In this document: piece by piece, positions 22,133 through 34,555 of the stretch | Layout: every line of letters starts with the position of its first letter | How positions within the stretch are numbered: the stretch's first letter is position 1 | Assembly: GCA_035048495.1 (NCBI GenBank) | Contig: CM068544.1 | Location: 50,803,893 to 50,867,892, forward strand | From: Euptelea pleiosperma | Taxonomy: Eukaryota > Streptophyta > Magnoliopsida > Ranunculales > Eupteleaceae | Reading direction: 5' to 3' | Length of the DNA: 64,000 bases | Position numbers and translations under genes: made by a program | The notes under the pieces: generated by a model | What the model was told of the DNA's origin: nothing | Databases searched by the model: none | The model's input: the letters and a program-made list of their open reading frames with translations, nothing else

Positions 22133-25100
22133 ATGGAGCTCCTCTTCGGTCTTGCTCAGCCTTCTTTTGAATCCCAACTGCCATTTCTAGCCGTTATACT
22201 TGTAACGTTAGTAGCCCTGTTTGGCGGGTATCTCAAATTCAAAGTGTCGAGCTTTAAGGACAAAAAGCTTCCTCCAGGATCATTAGGGTTTCCAATCATT
22301 GGAGAGTCTATAGGGTTTATAAGGGCCCAAAAGCAAGACAAGACTAGGGAATGGTTAGAGAACCGTATCATGAAGTATGGACCGGTGTTCAAGACCTCGC
22401 TCATGGGCTCTCCGGCGGTTGTCTTGACCGGCCAAGCTGGCAATAAGTTTCTGTTCAGTGCTAACGACGCCGTTGCGAGCAACCAGCCACAAGCTGTGGC
22501 TAACATCCTCGGAAAACACAGCATCTTTGAAATCGCAGGTAGTCGACACAAGCTTCTGAGGGGTGCAATGATGAGCTTTTTGAGACCGGAAAGCATCCAG
22601 AGATTCGTCGTAGAGATGGATTCAATCGTGAAACAACAATTGTTACAGGTATTGATAACAAGTCCGCAGAGAAATTTCCCACCAAATTTTATTTCTTCAT
22701 AGGGGTTGATTCGCTCTTCTTAGTTTTGCTTTCATCTTTCTTGATTGGAGGAGAAATTAATTAACAGATGATATTATTAGTTTATTACAACTCCTCATCT
22801 ATTAGAAAAGTACAATAAACCCATGAATGATTTCACTTCGACTACTCCCTCCCACAAGGTTTTAAAATTTGTTGAGTCGACTCGGTCGAGTCAGTCGGGT
22901 TAAGTTGACCCATGAGTCAAAAATTCACAAATTTACCAAATAAATGACAAAATATTTCTCTAATTTTTTTTAACAACTTTTATCAATTTTATAATTATCT
23001 ATATCTAAGGAACATCATCCTATTGTTGTTATTAATATTATTTTTATTTATTATTATTATTATTTTTTTATGGGTAAGATCTAAGGAAACATTGTCAATG
23101 GTCTAAATTAAAACTTAGGCAATAACTTTTTTTTTTTTTTGTATTATTGTAGCTTGGACCCCATAAGGTTCAGACCCAACTATGGGGTTACCCTGTTCAA
23201 CGGGACGAGGATTGGAGGGGGGCTCCTCCTTGACAATTCAAGGGAAATGCCCCTAACTTGAATTTGTAGATATAATTCTTTTCAAAAGTAATATAGTTGG
23301 AATGGGCTAATTTTTTGTGAGGTTGATATTTATGTTGAGAAGAATATCATCACAAAAAATTCGACTTTAACTAATCTGCATGTGGGCCCCACATCCATTA
23401 GTCATTATATTAGTAAGAATAGCATGAGTGAACCACATAAATCTTTGTTCTTGGTAGATTTTGATTGTATATGGCGTCATTGCAGGAGCTAAAAGGTAAG
23501 GATTCTGTGCATGTTGTGGCGTTAATGAAGAAGGTAACGTTTAAGGTCACTTGTAGTCTACTCTTCGGATTACCAGAAAGCAAAGAAAAAGATGCATTGC
23601 TTGAAGATTTCACGATCACCCTCAAGGGAGCTTGGGCGATTCCTTTGGATCTTCCAGGAACCGCCTTACGGCAAGCACTCCAGGCTCGAGGCAGGATATG
23701 CAAGGTGCTCTCTCATCTTGTCAAGAAAAGGAAGGGAGAAATAGAAAAAGGGGAAGTGGGAGATAACAAAGATATCATTTCAAGTCTTCTGAATTTGAGA
23801 GACGAAAACGGTGAACCATTATCAGAAGTGGAGATCATTGATAACCTTGTCTCCGTCATTATTGCTAGCCATGATACCAGCACTGTTCTTCTCAGCCTCT
23901 TCGTCAGGCACCTTGCAAGGGACTCTCATGTCTACAATAAGGTGCTTCAAGGTCAGTGCCATAATTCTTAAGGAAAATCTATCATCTATATAATAAGGTA
24001 GCTCAGTTGTCTTTCCCTCTTATAGGCTTCAACTAAGAAAGGCCGAGATCTTATCCCCAACTGGACGGTGGATCTCAGCCACTCACACCCGATTTGACAA
24101 ATACTTTGTTGGGGAGTATACCGGGGCACGAGCCACCCACTAGTGGTTTACAAATGGCGTTAAAGGCATGCACTTAGAAGATTTTTTTTTTTTTTGACGG
24201 GGGTATGGCCTCCCAAGGAGTCGAACTCAGGACCCACTTCTAAGTTAGGATCCTAGCCATCCATTGGCCTTATGCGCCTAGGAGATTTCCTTGTTTGAAA
24301 ATGAACCTGATCAGATGATTGCAACCTGATCAGACTTGTTTCCAAAGTCGGTTGAGTCGAGTCGAATCAGTGACTCACTAGTCGACTTGGGCGAGTCCAT
24401 ACAATAATTATTATAATATATCAAAACAGAAAAAATAATTAAAATTATTTAAAAAAAAATGGAAAAATAGATAATTAATATTAAAAAAAATATAAAATGT
24501 TCTTAAGAAAATGATAAAAAAATATTTTAACATTTTAAACTTTAAATCTGTGAAATTTTAATTTGGTGTTTTAATTTCCACAAAAACCTTGAGTTTCTGA
24601 GTCAACTTCGACGAACCATTACTAATCGAGTTATTAGGTCGAGCAACTCGAGCCTACTCGAAAATGAGATGGTCGAGTGAACTCGGACGAATTGACTTGA
24701 CGAGTTTTGAAATCTTGATGCAATCTATCACATGATCTATTGGACCATCAGAGGAATGAATGGTCCACATTGAAGTCTATATATCTGGAGATTAATTATC
24801 ATGAGTGCAAGTGTTGAATTTTGATAGAGCAAAGAGAAGTTGTGAAGGCAAGGGAAGCAAGTGAGGGAAAGCTGAGATGGAGCGAAATACAGATGATGAC
24901 GTATACATGGAGAGTGGCTCAAGAGCTCATGAGAATGACTTCTCCCGTTTTTGGCAACTTCAAGAGGGCTACTAGAGATACCAGCTTTGGTGGCTTTGAC
25001 ATCCCTAAAGGATGGCAGGTACGACTCACCGAGTTTTGATTCACTGAATTACCGAGTCATGCACACACACACACACACGTATACAGACCTGCAACACGCA

Positions 25101-25476
25101 CACATGCACATTGGAACATTGGAAGAGGTTTTGAGTTCTAAGTAAATACTAATCCAAATTTGATCACGTACAGATGTTCTGGGTGGCGTGTTCTACGCAC
25201 ATGGACAAGACAATTTTCGAAGAGCCCGAGAAGTTCGATCCATCGCGGTTTGAGAGCCCTTCGAAATCAATCCCTCCATACACGTACATCCCTTTCGGAG
25301 CAGGACCCCGTGTTTGCCCTGGCAGCGACTTTGCACGAATCGAGGTGGTGTTGATCATCCATCATTTGATAACAAATTATCGATGGACAGAAATGATCCC
25401 TGGCGAACCGCTAACGCGTGAACCCATGCCCTATCCGGCTATGGGTCTACCCATCAATCTTCATCCATTAACTTGA
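22133..25476 (+). CDS. cytochrome P450, CYP716-like (copy A)
   Basis: Exons 22133-22648, 23486-23951, 24828-25018 and 25174-25476 give 491 residues. An N-terminal anchor (about 16-36) points to the ER membrane and is followed by the Pro-rich hinge LPPGSLGFPIIGE. P450 marks are the I-helix ASHDTST (299-305), ExxR as E360-L-M-R363, FDPSRF (412-417) and the haem loop FGAGPRVCPG with Cys439. The C-terminus REPMPYPAMGLPINL is typical of the CYP85 clan, closest in style to CYP716. CYP716 enzymes oxidise triterpenes and the related CYP725 taxanes; the substrate here is unknown. All motifs are intact. Its first intron follows codon 172 in phase 0, whereas copies B-F have theirs after residue 123 in phase 2, so A is an older branch. 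Introns 1 and 2 carry GAGTCGA-rich repeats. Confidence 0.93.
22855..23000. repeat. GAGTCGA-rich repeat in intron 1 of copy A
   Basis: The text TTGAGTCGACTCGGTCGAG followed by AT-rich sequence recurs in opposite sense in intron 2 (24340-24720), where it ends GACTTGACGAGTTTTGAAAT. It belongs to a dispersed family of unknown class. Confidence 0.5.
24178..24290 (-). mobile_element. SINE-like element in intron 2 of copy A
   Basis: A poly(T) run at about 24181-24195 would be the A-tail on the - strand. The - strand also reads GGTCCTGAGTTCGACTCC, close to a pol III B box. No clear A box or target duplication. Confidence 0.4.
24335..24722. repeat. GAGTCGA-rich repeat in intron 2 of copy A
   Basis: The same word family as in intron 1 (GTTGAGTCGAGTCGAATCAG and TCGAGTGAACTCGG) flanks an AT-rich core. 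Confidence 0.5.
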
Positions 25477-25794
25477 TTTGTCATAGCCTGTTTATTGTAA
25501 GATCAAGTAGATACGTAAAGACCAGTAACAATCCATGTTCATCCATCTCTTCCTTGCACCAATAGGTGTAAATGTTCAAGTGAATGTTCGAATTCCTAAA
25601 ATTAGTAAAGTTGTGAGCATTCGAACTTTCTAGATCCCTGTTGGACACGTGACATACATTCTCACTGATTGATCCCTTGATCAATGCTCCATTCTAGCGT
25701 TGCATATGTAATCAAAATTTAGGCAATTGTCCGAACTATGGCATCTGCGACAACATAAGAGTAGACACTGGTTGCAAACGTGCAGAGTTGGGAT

Positions 25795-26070
25795 AGCGAT
25801 TTTTTTAACTCACTACTGCGGGCCCACTGACCGCATGGATGTTTATCCTACCCCTTGGTGGATATACACACCAAAAATCACCCTGATAGGTAATCTATAG
25901 CCGTTAGATTTTAGTACTTTTTAAGGTGTGCTTCTAGCCGTTGTATCGATCAATTTTTTTGTATATTAAACCCAACGGCTAAAAAATTATCGAACAATCT
26001 GATTTTTGGTGGGCTAAACATCCATGCGGTCAGTTGGCATCAGGTCTACCTTGTTACATCATGACCCTTC
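25795..26070. mobile_element. MITE family C, partial copy
   Basis: It has the right end GGTCTACCTTGTTACATC and the internal text GACCGCATGGATGTTTATCC with its inverse near 26020. The left terminus is lost. Confidence 0.55.
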
Positions 26071-26302
26071 CAATTTGGAGAACGACCACCAACCTCTCTC
26101 AAATCTCGCCGCCTGCCCTGCCCCACTTTGATGGGACTCTCGCCGCTTGCAACCCTCTCTCAAATATCGCCGCCTGCCCTCGCCCCACATGAACAAGAAT
26201 CAGAGCTCCGCCGTAGCTTGAAATTACATCCGAAAGATACGAATGTTGTTTTGTCCATCATCCAATTGAATTCTTCTGTTCAATGCCCATTCAAAGGGGA
26301 AT

Positions 26303-26455
26303 TTTTTTTTGAAGCGGTGATCCTGTGCCCAATGATCGTGCGGCACATATACCTCGGGTTTAGGATTTTGTTTTAAAAAAAACTTTTTAAAAGTAACCCC
26401 AGGTGTATCTAGCGCACGATCATTGAGCACACAGGATCGCCGCTTCAAAAATCCC
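26303..26455. mobile_element. small inverted-repeat element
   Basis: TTGAAGCGGTGATCCTGTGC and the inverse GCACACAGGATCGCCGCTTC bracket a short spacer. The arms also share CAATGATCGTGCG and CGCACGATCATTG, giving a stem of about 35 bp. It lies about 350 bp upstream of copy B. Confidence 0.7.
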
Positions 26456-26734
26456 GCGGCTTCAAAAATTTTCTCCAATCAAAGACGTCAGTGATAACAT
26501 CATAACGCTTTGCACGATAACATCTCCGCATCAACATTTGTGAAACGACAAAAAAAAAAAATCATGACCCATCAGGCTATCAGACCCACATCAATATTCT
26601 TGCCCCTTCTTATAGGCTAGCCATTCTTGAACATACCAAAAGGTCCAAAACCAGTGCGAATGGTCAAATCCGACGGATTGAAAAAATGGCAAAAAACTGT
26701 TGCTTTTTTATTTTATTTTTGTATCAACAAGATC

Positions 26735-26743
26735 TTTTAAATA
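26735..26743 (+). promoter_or_regulatory. TATA-like box of P450 copy B
   Basis: TTTTAAATA sits where copies C-F have TATAAAAA or TATAAGAA, after a shared ATCAACAAGA word, about 60 bp before the ATG. The core is weaker than in the other copies. Confidence 0.45.
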
Positions 26744-26801
26744 CTCTTACCATGATTTAATAAATCACGTTGGAGATTTCATGACGATCCTCTCATCAGA
26801 G

Positions 26802-29800
26802 ATGCCGCTTCTTATCTTGATTGCAGTCACTCTGGTTACGTCCTTGTTTCTTTATAATTTTCTTAGGAGGGGTGGTAGAACGAAAAATCTCCCCAAGGGG
26901 TCTTTGGGTCTTCCAGTAATCGGGGAATCGTTGAGCTTCCTTCGAGCTCAGAGGGGAGACAGTGGAGCCAAATGGATAGATGAGAGGGTGTCCAAACATG
27001 GTCCAGTGTTTAAGACCTCTCTAATGGGTTCCCCTACTGTGGTTGTCACTGGTCAGGCAGGTACCAAGTTTGCACTTGGTTCCAACGATGAAGTTCTTGC
27101 TGCAAAGCAACCCACCACAATCTCGGCAATTGCTGGAAAATACAACATCTTTGAACTCACAGGAGATAGGTGACGTATATTGCTTAGTTTCCAATTTTTT
27201 GAGATCTTATTTCAATCATCATGACATAGTCGACACATACCACAAACAAGCGGAGCCAGGATTTTGTTCCAGGGGGGGGCTCGCGAGTCACGACAGACTT
27301 TTCATAGTTGAGGAGCAACTGTTCCCCCTGACCCCTTCCTGGCTCCGCCACTGAACCTGGTTCGAAACAGCCTTCACCCACTAACTACTAACCCTCTTGC
27401 CAGTGACAGAGCCAGGATTTTGTTCAAGAGTGAGCAAAGTGGCAAGCGAAAGTCAATCGACAATGTCTTTATTTTTATTTTTATTGGAAATTAAGGTAAA
27501 GAAGCCTTATTAATGGCTTGGAGGCTGAGAAGGCCTGCCTAGGCAAAAGAAAAGGGAACAAAGAGAAGAAGAGCACAAAAAGATCCCACAAAAAAGAAAA
27601 ACAATGGATAAGAAACCACCCACAAGGAGACTCAATTCCTCTCGAGCAAAGACGACCAACCAAAAGCCACTTCCTCAAAACATTCAAGACGGACCATAGT
27701 ATACGTGACACACTCTTAGACGCCACTGACTGTATGGATGTTTGGCCCATTCGTAGGTGGACCCACAGACCATAAACCAGCCTGATTAATGATTTCTAAC
27801 CGATTAATTTGACTCCTTTTTATGGAAATATTTTAACCGTTGGATTAAAACATAATTTGGGGTACTTAGATCCAAAGGATAGTAGACACTAATGAGGCTC
27901 ATTTTTGGTACATAGGTCCACTTAGGGATGGGCCAAACATCCATGCGGTCAGTGGTCTCTACGAGTGTATGTCAGGTGGCAAATACTGCGGTCCAGGGAT
28001 GGGCCAAACATTGAGGTTGAGGGTGGGTAACGTATTAGTGTTGCACTGGCTAAAACTGTAGACCACCTAGGGATGCGCAAAAATTCAAAGTCGACGGCCC
28101 ACCCTCCCCTTTGTCTCCGCCAGTGCTCTAGAGTCTAGCCTACCAAAAGCTGTTCTAGTGTCATGAGGGTCATGTCCCACCAAACGGTCGAGTATAATGT
28201 ACCGCAACAAGACTGTAAGTTTAGCCATGGTCTAAACCTACCAGTCATTGAAAGTTGAAACGAAGAAGTGGCTGGACTGGATCAACCCGGTCATTTGAAA
28301 TCATTAATAAATTCATTTTAACGATTTTTTAATATAATTACTGGTTGTTGTTCACTGTATAGGGAACAGTTTTGGGACCGGTTCACTAATTAAATGAACC
28401 GGCCGGCCTAGTCAGTTGAATGATCCTAATTTCTGTGTGTATAGGTACAAGCTCGTTAAGGCAGCAATGGTGAGCTTCTTAAAACCAGAAAGCCTTCAAG
28501 ACTACATAAGACATATGGATGACATGATTAAGACTCACTTGCAAAGAGAAACCAAAGATAAGGAGATAATTAAGGCCGTGACTTTAATGAAGAAACTCAC
28601 GTTTAACGTTACATGCACTATACTATTTGGGATACACGACGAGCCTACTAAAGAGGGTTTGCTTAAGGATTTCACCATAGCCTTCAAATCCGTTTGGTCT
28701 CTCCCTGTGAATTTTCCTGGCACAATCTTCCGAAAGGGTCTGCAAGCACGAGCAAGGATAATTGATCGGATGTTGCCTATCATTAGGAAGAGAAAGGAGG
28801 AACTCTTGAAAGGGACTTTGAGCCCTAGAAGCGATATTTTGTCTTGCCTTTTGTCACTGAGAGAAGAGAATCAAGAGCCCATTACCGAAGAAGAGATTAT
28901 CGATAATTTCATCACACTCATGATTGCTAGTCACGATACATCCGCGATTCTCTTGAGCTTGATGATCTGGAAGTTGGCTAGAGATCCCATCATCTACGCA
29001 AGAGTTCGAGAAGGTAAAATTTACTTGACTACTTCAATGTTTTTTTTCGTAATGTTTTGAAAACACCGCGATTTGAAACGTTTTTATAAAAAAAATGAGG
29101 TTTTTTTTTTCTTCAAAAAATCGGATTTTAAACGGAGATCTTGCTAACTATGGTCCTTTCATAACATCTTCGTCTACATTTTTGTTATTTTAGAGCAAAT
29201 GATGATTCTAAGTGAGAGACAAGGAGGAGAAGGAAAGCTTTCATGGAGCGAAATACAAAAGATGAAATACACATGGAGAGTTGCACAAGAGTTGATGAGG
29301 ATCATCCCTCCTGTATTTGGTAACTTTAGAAAAGCAGTTAAAGACACTAGCTTTGGAGGTTATGACATTCCCAAGGGATGGCAGGTATTTTTTTTTTCTC
29401 AGTGTTGGCCTGTTCACCTCACGGTCATCATCTCAATTATTTGCGGTCAACAACGTCATTGATCAAGTTTGGAAAAAAGAGAATGCCTTTGATAACTAAT
29501 TTTAGTCATCAAAAGTTATGATTAGCGCCTCTCCACTTGACAAGTACCCCTGAGAATTGATGTTTTTGAAAAAAAAGTTTAAATTTCAAAATTTGAAAAC
29601 TAGGGTATCACCGATACTTGTCAAGTGGATAAGTGCTAGTAGTGTTAGTCATCAAAAGTGATGTAAAAATTGTCTTAATAGAAACACTTTTAGTTTTTTT
29701 TTTTAACATCGAAAAGGAATTTATTTTCTAGAAGGGCGTGTTTGATTGCCAAGTGGAAAAATTATAATTTTCACCTTAAAATACGCCTTTATTTTCTCGC

Positions 29801-30651
29801 ATTATAAAGGCGAGAAGTGAAAAGTGTGGTGAAATTAGGAAGGATCCAAAAATCTTTCCCCAAACAGAAACCCTCCAAACCCGGTATCCATATCCCTTCT
29901 ACATAGGTGAGAATTCTTTTCCACCTGAAAATACACACCTTTATTTCTCACAGGATTCAAATATGTTTTCAGGTGCAATCCAACAGCCATTTAAGGCATT
30001 TCCCAGAATTATTTTCTAGGGAAAATTTTCCGTGCAATCCAACAGCCATTTAAGGCATTTCCTAGAAGTATTTTCTTGGGAAAATTTTCCGTGCAATCAA
30101 ATACGCCCTAATAGATTTTTTGTTTGAATAAATTAAAATAAAATAGTATTCACGAAATTGACAATACAAATAACAAACCAAACAAGGAAAAAAAAATGTA
30201 TGGACAATACATTCAAACAGGACCTTGGATTTTTAACCCTTAAGAAGTAAGAATTCAGCAAAACCAGGTCTTAATATGTTGATGTCCATGCATATCATAT
30301 ATTGCCTTTGTGTTAATGTTGAAAATTACATGGATATTTCAGGTGTTTTGGGCCGCATGTGGAACCCATATGAACAAGGACATCTTCAATGATCCGACTG
30401 AATTCGACCCATCTCGTTTTGAGAATCCATCGAAGCCAATTCCTCCCTATGCTTACATTCCTTTCGGAGGAGGGCCTCACATGTGCATAGGAAATGAATT
30501 CGCCAGGGTTGAAACTCTAACTGCGATCCATCACTTGGTGACGAAGTTCGAGTGGTCCCAGTTGAATCCAGAGGAAACGATCACACGTCAACCAATGCCA
30601 TATCCATCCATGGGTCTTCCAATCAAGCTCAAACAAAGGAAGTCATCATAG
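26802..30651 (+). CDS. cytochrome P450, CYP716-like (copy B)
   Basis: Exons 26802-27169, 28445-29013, 29194-29384 and 30343-30651 give 478 residues. The ATG at 26802 is chosen because the other copies start at the matching position; an in-frame ATG at 26781 would add seven residues. A hydrophobic anchor (residues 2-20) leads to the hinge LPKGSLGLPVIGE. Motifs are the I-helix ASHDTS, ExxR as ELMR, FDPSRF and the haem loop FGGGPHMCIG with Cys424. The loop has His where most P450s, including copy A, have Arg. All frames and splice sites are intact. Intron 1 (1275 bp) contains repeat debris including a G-box MITE; intron 3 (958 bp) has two small transposons. Substrate unknown; CYP85-clan terpenoid oxidation is the family expectation. 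Confidence 0.92.
27480..27680. other. purine-rich repeat debris in intron 1 of copy B
   Basis: The stretch reads GCTTGGAGGCTGAGAAGGCC followed by AAAGAAAAGGGAACAAAGAG. It resembles the tail region of degraded retroelements, but I cannot assign it. Confidence 0.25.
27684..27998. mobile_element. MULE-type MITE (family B), copy 9
   Basis: GACACACTCTTAGACGCCAC on the left and GGTCTCTACGAGTGTATGTC on the right, with the usual GTATGGATGTTTGGCCCATT body. It lies inside intron 1 of copy B and has lost both G-boxes. Confidence 0.55.
29519..29662. mobile_element. hairpin MITE in intron 3 of copy B
   Basis: CTCCACTTGACAAGTACC and the inverse ACTTGTCAAGTGGA, with AAATTTCAAA words between. The same element is in intron 3 of D (about 48507-48640) and E (about 54222-54360) and missing from C. 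Confidence 0.6.
29733..30110. mobile_element. Harbinger-like MITE (family F), copy 2
   Basis: The ends AGGGCGTGTTTGATTGC and GCAATCAAATACGCCCT are inverted repeats. Near the right end a 58-bp block starting GTGCAATCCAACAGCC is repeated twice in tandem (about 29975 and 30033). Confidence 0.65.
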
Positions 30652-31149
30652 AACACTTCTATTGCTTTCGCATTGCTTGTTCCTCTATATGTTGATATTA
30701 ATTATAGATGCGCACGTGTTCTTCTTCCTGTCATTTGAGATATTTTAGGAACTTCTACAAATTAGCGCAGGTACGGTCTATTTTTTAATTGTTCTAATCT
30801 AGCCCAACCTCAACCACATGAATATGCCCAAAAGAGAGCATTCTGTTCCCATATCTGTTTGTGAACAACAGCCATCAAATTGTCGCACTCTTTTGGGCCA
30901 CTGATTGGAGTTTTCTTAAAAAGATCTAATATGAATGGAAGGAATCAGATGGCTGAGATTAGTCGATCATATATAGGTTTTAGTTATGGAGATTCCTGGG
31001 GACTTCAAACTTTTAAGCCCAACTTGCGTTAAGCCCTTGGTTAGTTGGATAATTAAGTTAGTTGGTTAAGGGTAGTTAACATCGAGACGGCCGTGATTTT
31101 GATCTAATCCGTCAATAAATTTGTGAAGAATTCAATCCGTCACAGTACC

Positions 31150-31350
31150 TTTTGTGACACCCCTTTATTGGGGCGTGCAAATGAGTTGATGTGCAAGTGG
31201 TTGCCAATCCCTTTCAAACTCTTGAGAAAATGGATGCAAGCATGTGCAGTCCAAAAACCGTGGTAAGTGACTGCAATGCAATTCACTGCATTTGCACCGG
31301 AGTGCAAAGTTAATGCATCCTAGTGCAGAGAACCAAGCAGGGCCTACGGG
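31150..31350. mobile_element. Harbinger-like MITE family E, partial copy
   Basis: The right end GAACCAAGCAGGGCC is complete. The left end is lost near GGGGCGTGCAAATGAG. Confidence 0.5.
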
Positions 31351-31912
31351 TGCATGGGCTGGGCAGCAATCAGCCTGAGCCTGTCCGAGGTTCAAGGAAG
31401 TAAGCCCAGTCCTGGCCCAGACTAAGAGCAGGCCTGGGCCAAATTTATGAGAAAAACTTGGCTCTCCAGGGCTCTGAGAGCAAAGTTTAATACACTACCC
31501 ACACGTGGCAATCTTTCGAGACCTCTGACCCCCATAAATACTTCGACCACGTAATCATCTTCTTGGATTAGGTGTTGACTTCGAAACATGGAATCGTAGA
31601 TTATCGGAAAGATCAAAGATGTGGTTTTGTCTCTGATCGATTGGATTATTATCATTGATAATCTCGATCAAGATCCATCAAGCCAATCAGTCCCTCACAC
31701 GTACTTCAATTTGTTTTTACCTTTTTCGTAGGCCAGCCATGCTTGAATAAACCACAACCATATTTATATGTGGATGGTCTCGAGGAATCCAATGGTTTGC
31801 GAAAGTGACAAATTTCAACTTTATCAACAAGAGCTAGCATATAAGAACTCAAGAGTGTGATTTAAGATCAAAATCACATTGTGATTTAGGGATTTCAGGA
31901 TCCTCATTAGAG
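31350..31912 (+). promoter_or_regulatory. upstream module of P450 copy C
   Basis: Blocks here (CAGCCTGAGCCTG, TACTTCGACCACGTAATCAT, TTATCGGAAAGATCAAAGAT, GGCCAGCCATGCTTGAATAA) recur in the same order before copy D (43860-44593), and most of them before E (51630-52279). F keeps only the proximal ones, in 58600-59005. The module is thus an ancestral promoter of the B-F group. A TATA box (TATAAGAA, 31840-31847) lies about 66 bp before the ATG at 31913. Confidence 0.65.
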
Positions 31913-32769
31913 ATGTCCACTACAGGAAAATAGGGTATTACCGGCGGTCGGCGACCGCCGCAAAAAGAGAAAAAACCGCCGCTAAAGCTTTTAACGGCGG
32001 CTATAGCGGCGGTCTCCGACCGCCGCTGATACCCTGGTCGCAGAAAGTTTTAGCGGCGGCCACCTCCCAACTGGCCGCCGCTATAAAGTACCTCACAATA
32101 GACGGTATAGTCGTGGGTAAAGCCGTCATTACTGGCGGGGAAATTAGTATTACCGGCGGTCATTGGCCGCCGGTACAAGAAGTATCAGCAGCGGTCAAAA
32201 TATCACCGTCGCTGAAAAGAGGAATTAGCGGCGGCCACTAACCGTAGCTAATGCCTCTTTTCAGCGGCGGTCAGTGTACATTCTTTTAGCGGCGGCCAAT
32301 GACCGCCACTAAAAACCTTTTATTAAAAACAAATTGAGCATTAGCTGCGGTGGCAACCGCAACTAAAAGCATCATTAGCGGCGGTTTTCGGCCGCCGCTG
32401 ATAATCACTTTCAGTTGCAAGTTTATACTAACCGCCGCTAATAGCCTATTTTGTAACTTTTTTAATGCATTTTTTTCCACCTGTAGCTGTAGCCTAGAAG
32501 TACATTTTGATTATTAAAAATACTAACTAAACCAAATAAACAAAAATAAAATAAATTGTTCATTAAACTTAAAAATTAATACAAAATCTATATATAACAT
32601 CTATAAGTTCAATAACATCCATAAATAAAACAGAAAACTCGACGGCCAAAATTTCAACTGGGTCTGCTGCAAATCAATCATCAGCTGGGTCCTACAAAAA
32701 AAATTAGTAAACTAATTAGAATAAAAATTGATAAAACTTATAATAAAATATATATATCGTTCAAAACGC

Positions 32770-34395
32770 AAAATGTATTTCAATTCTAAGTCTTAAATGT
32801 CTAAACTTAAAAATCACTACAATCTCCTAACCGAACGTCGGAATTAAACATCGTCTCTTCCAACACATTTGTTTCAACATTTTTGAAGTGTTGGAAGAGT
32901 TTCCGGGACTAAAATTTGGAGTTTCCGGGACTGTATTTTTTAAGTGATTTGAACGTCTCGAAATAAATTTCAGTTCTAAGTCTAAAATGCCTAAACCTAC
33001 AACTAACTACAGTGTGCTAACCGGACCTTAAAGAAGTTTCGGGAAACCTAACCTCCAAATTTGACCCCGTCTCTCTAACACATTTGTTTTAACATGTTTG
33101 AAGTGTTGGAAGAGGTTTCTGGAGATTCGGACCTCATTTGCCCGATTTGGACGTCGAGGACCCGAAATAGATTATAGTTTTAAGTCTTAAATGCCTAAAC
33201 CTACAACTGACTATAGTTTTCCAACCAGACCTCCAAATTTGACCCCGTCTCTTCTAACACATTTGTTTTAATATGTTTTAAGTGTTGGAAGAGGTTTTAG
33301 GAGATTCGGACCTCGTTTGCTCGATTTGAACGTTGAGGACCCGAAATGGATTATAGTTTTAAGTCTTAAATGCTTAAACCTACAACTGACTATATTTTTC
33401 CAACTAGACCTCCGAATTTGACCCCGTCTCTTTTAACACATTTGTTTGAAGGGTTGAAAGAGGTTTCAGGAGATTCGGATCTCATTTGTTCGATTTAGAC
33501 GTCGAGGATCCGAAATGGACTATAGTTCTAAGTCTTAAATGCCTAAACCTATAACTGACGACAATTTCTAAATCGGACATCGAATTTTGACCACGTCTCT
33601 TCCAACACATTAGTTTCAACACGTTTGAAGTGTTGAAAGAGGTTTCAGCAGATTCGAACCTCGTTTGCCCGATTTGGACGTCGAGGACCCGAAATGGATT
33701 ATAGTTTTAAGTCTTAAATGCCTAAACCTATAACTGACTATAGTTTTCTAACTAGACCTCCAAATTTGACCCCGTCTCTTCCAATACATTTGTTTCAACA
33801 CATTTGGTCGGAAGAGGTTTCAGGAGATTCGGACCTCGTTTGCCCGATTTGGACGTCGATGACCCGAAATAGATTATCGTTTTAAGTCTTAAATGCCTAA
33901 ACCTATAACTGACTACAATTTATGAACAAGACATCTGATTTTGACTACGTCTCTTCCAACACATTTGTTTCAACACATTTGAAGTGTTGAAAGGGGTTTC
34001 AGGAGATTCGGACCTCGTTTGCCCGATTTGGACGTCGAAGACCCGAAATGGATTATAGTTTTAAGTCTTAAATGCCTAAACCTATAACTGACTATAGTTT
34101 TCCAACCAGACCTCTAAATTTGACCCCGTCTCTTTTAACATATTTGTTTTAACATGTTTGAAGTGTTGGAAGAGGTTTCAGGAGATTCAGACCTCGTTTG
34201 CTTGATTTAGACGTCAAGGACCCGAAATGGACTATAGTTCTAAGTCTTAAATGCCTAAACTTATAACTGACGACAATTTCTGAACCGGACATCGGATTTT
34301 GACCACGTCTCTTCCAATACATTTGTTTCAATATGTTTGAAGTGTTGGAAGAGGTTTCAGTAGATTCGGACCTCGTTTGCCCGATTTGGACGTCG
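32770..34395. repeat. tandem array of about 178-bp units inside the CACTA element
   Basis: About nine units are marked by TTTTAAGTCTTAAATGCCTAA, at about 33180, 33360, 33528, 33707, 33883, 34063 and 34240, with two diverged units before. Spacing is 168-190 bp. Each unit also has TTGGACGTCGAGGACCCGAA and AAGTGTTGGAAGAGGTTTC. The phase is disturbed by small deletions. No long frame crosses the array. Confidence 0.9.
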
Positions 34396-34555
34396 GATGT
34401 CTAAGATTTACTAATTGTTATTAGATCGGTTCTGGATCCTATTAGTCAAAATATTACCTGATCGAATCGGGTCTAGACCTAGCGCACGTGTTATTGGATC
34501 GATTCTGGATCGAACCCAATCTGATCCAAACCTGATCCATTGACAGCCCTACTTA
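34395..34555. repeat. GATC-rich repeat inside the CACTA element
   Basis: Words such as TTAGATCGGTTCTGGATCC and the end CTGATCCATTGACAGCCCTA match a repeat family also found at 47.3-48.4, 50.1, 51.5 and 53.8 kb. Confidence 0.5.

Noticed and set aside
22156..22596. 146-codon frame on the - strand, and similar frames opposite exon 1 of copies C-F
   Set aside because: They are antisense shadows of P450 exon 1; the + strand is well conserved and has known motifs.
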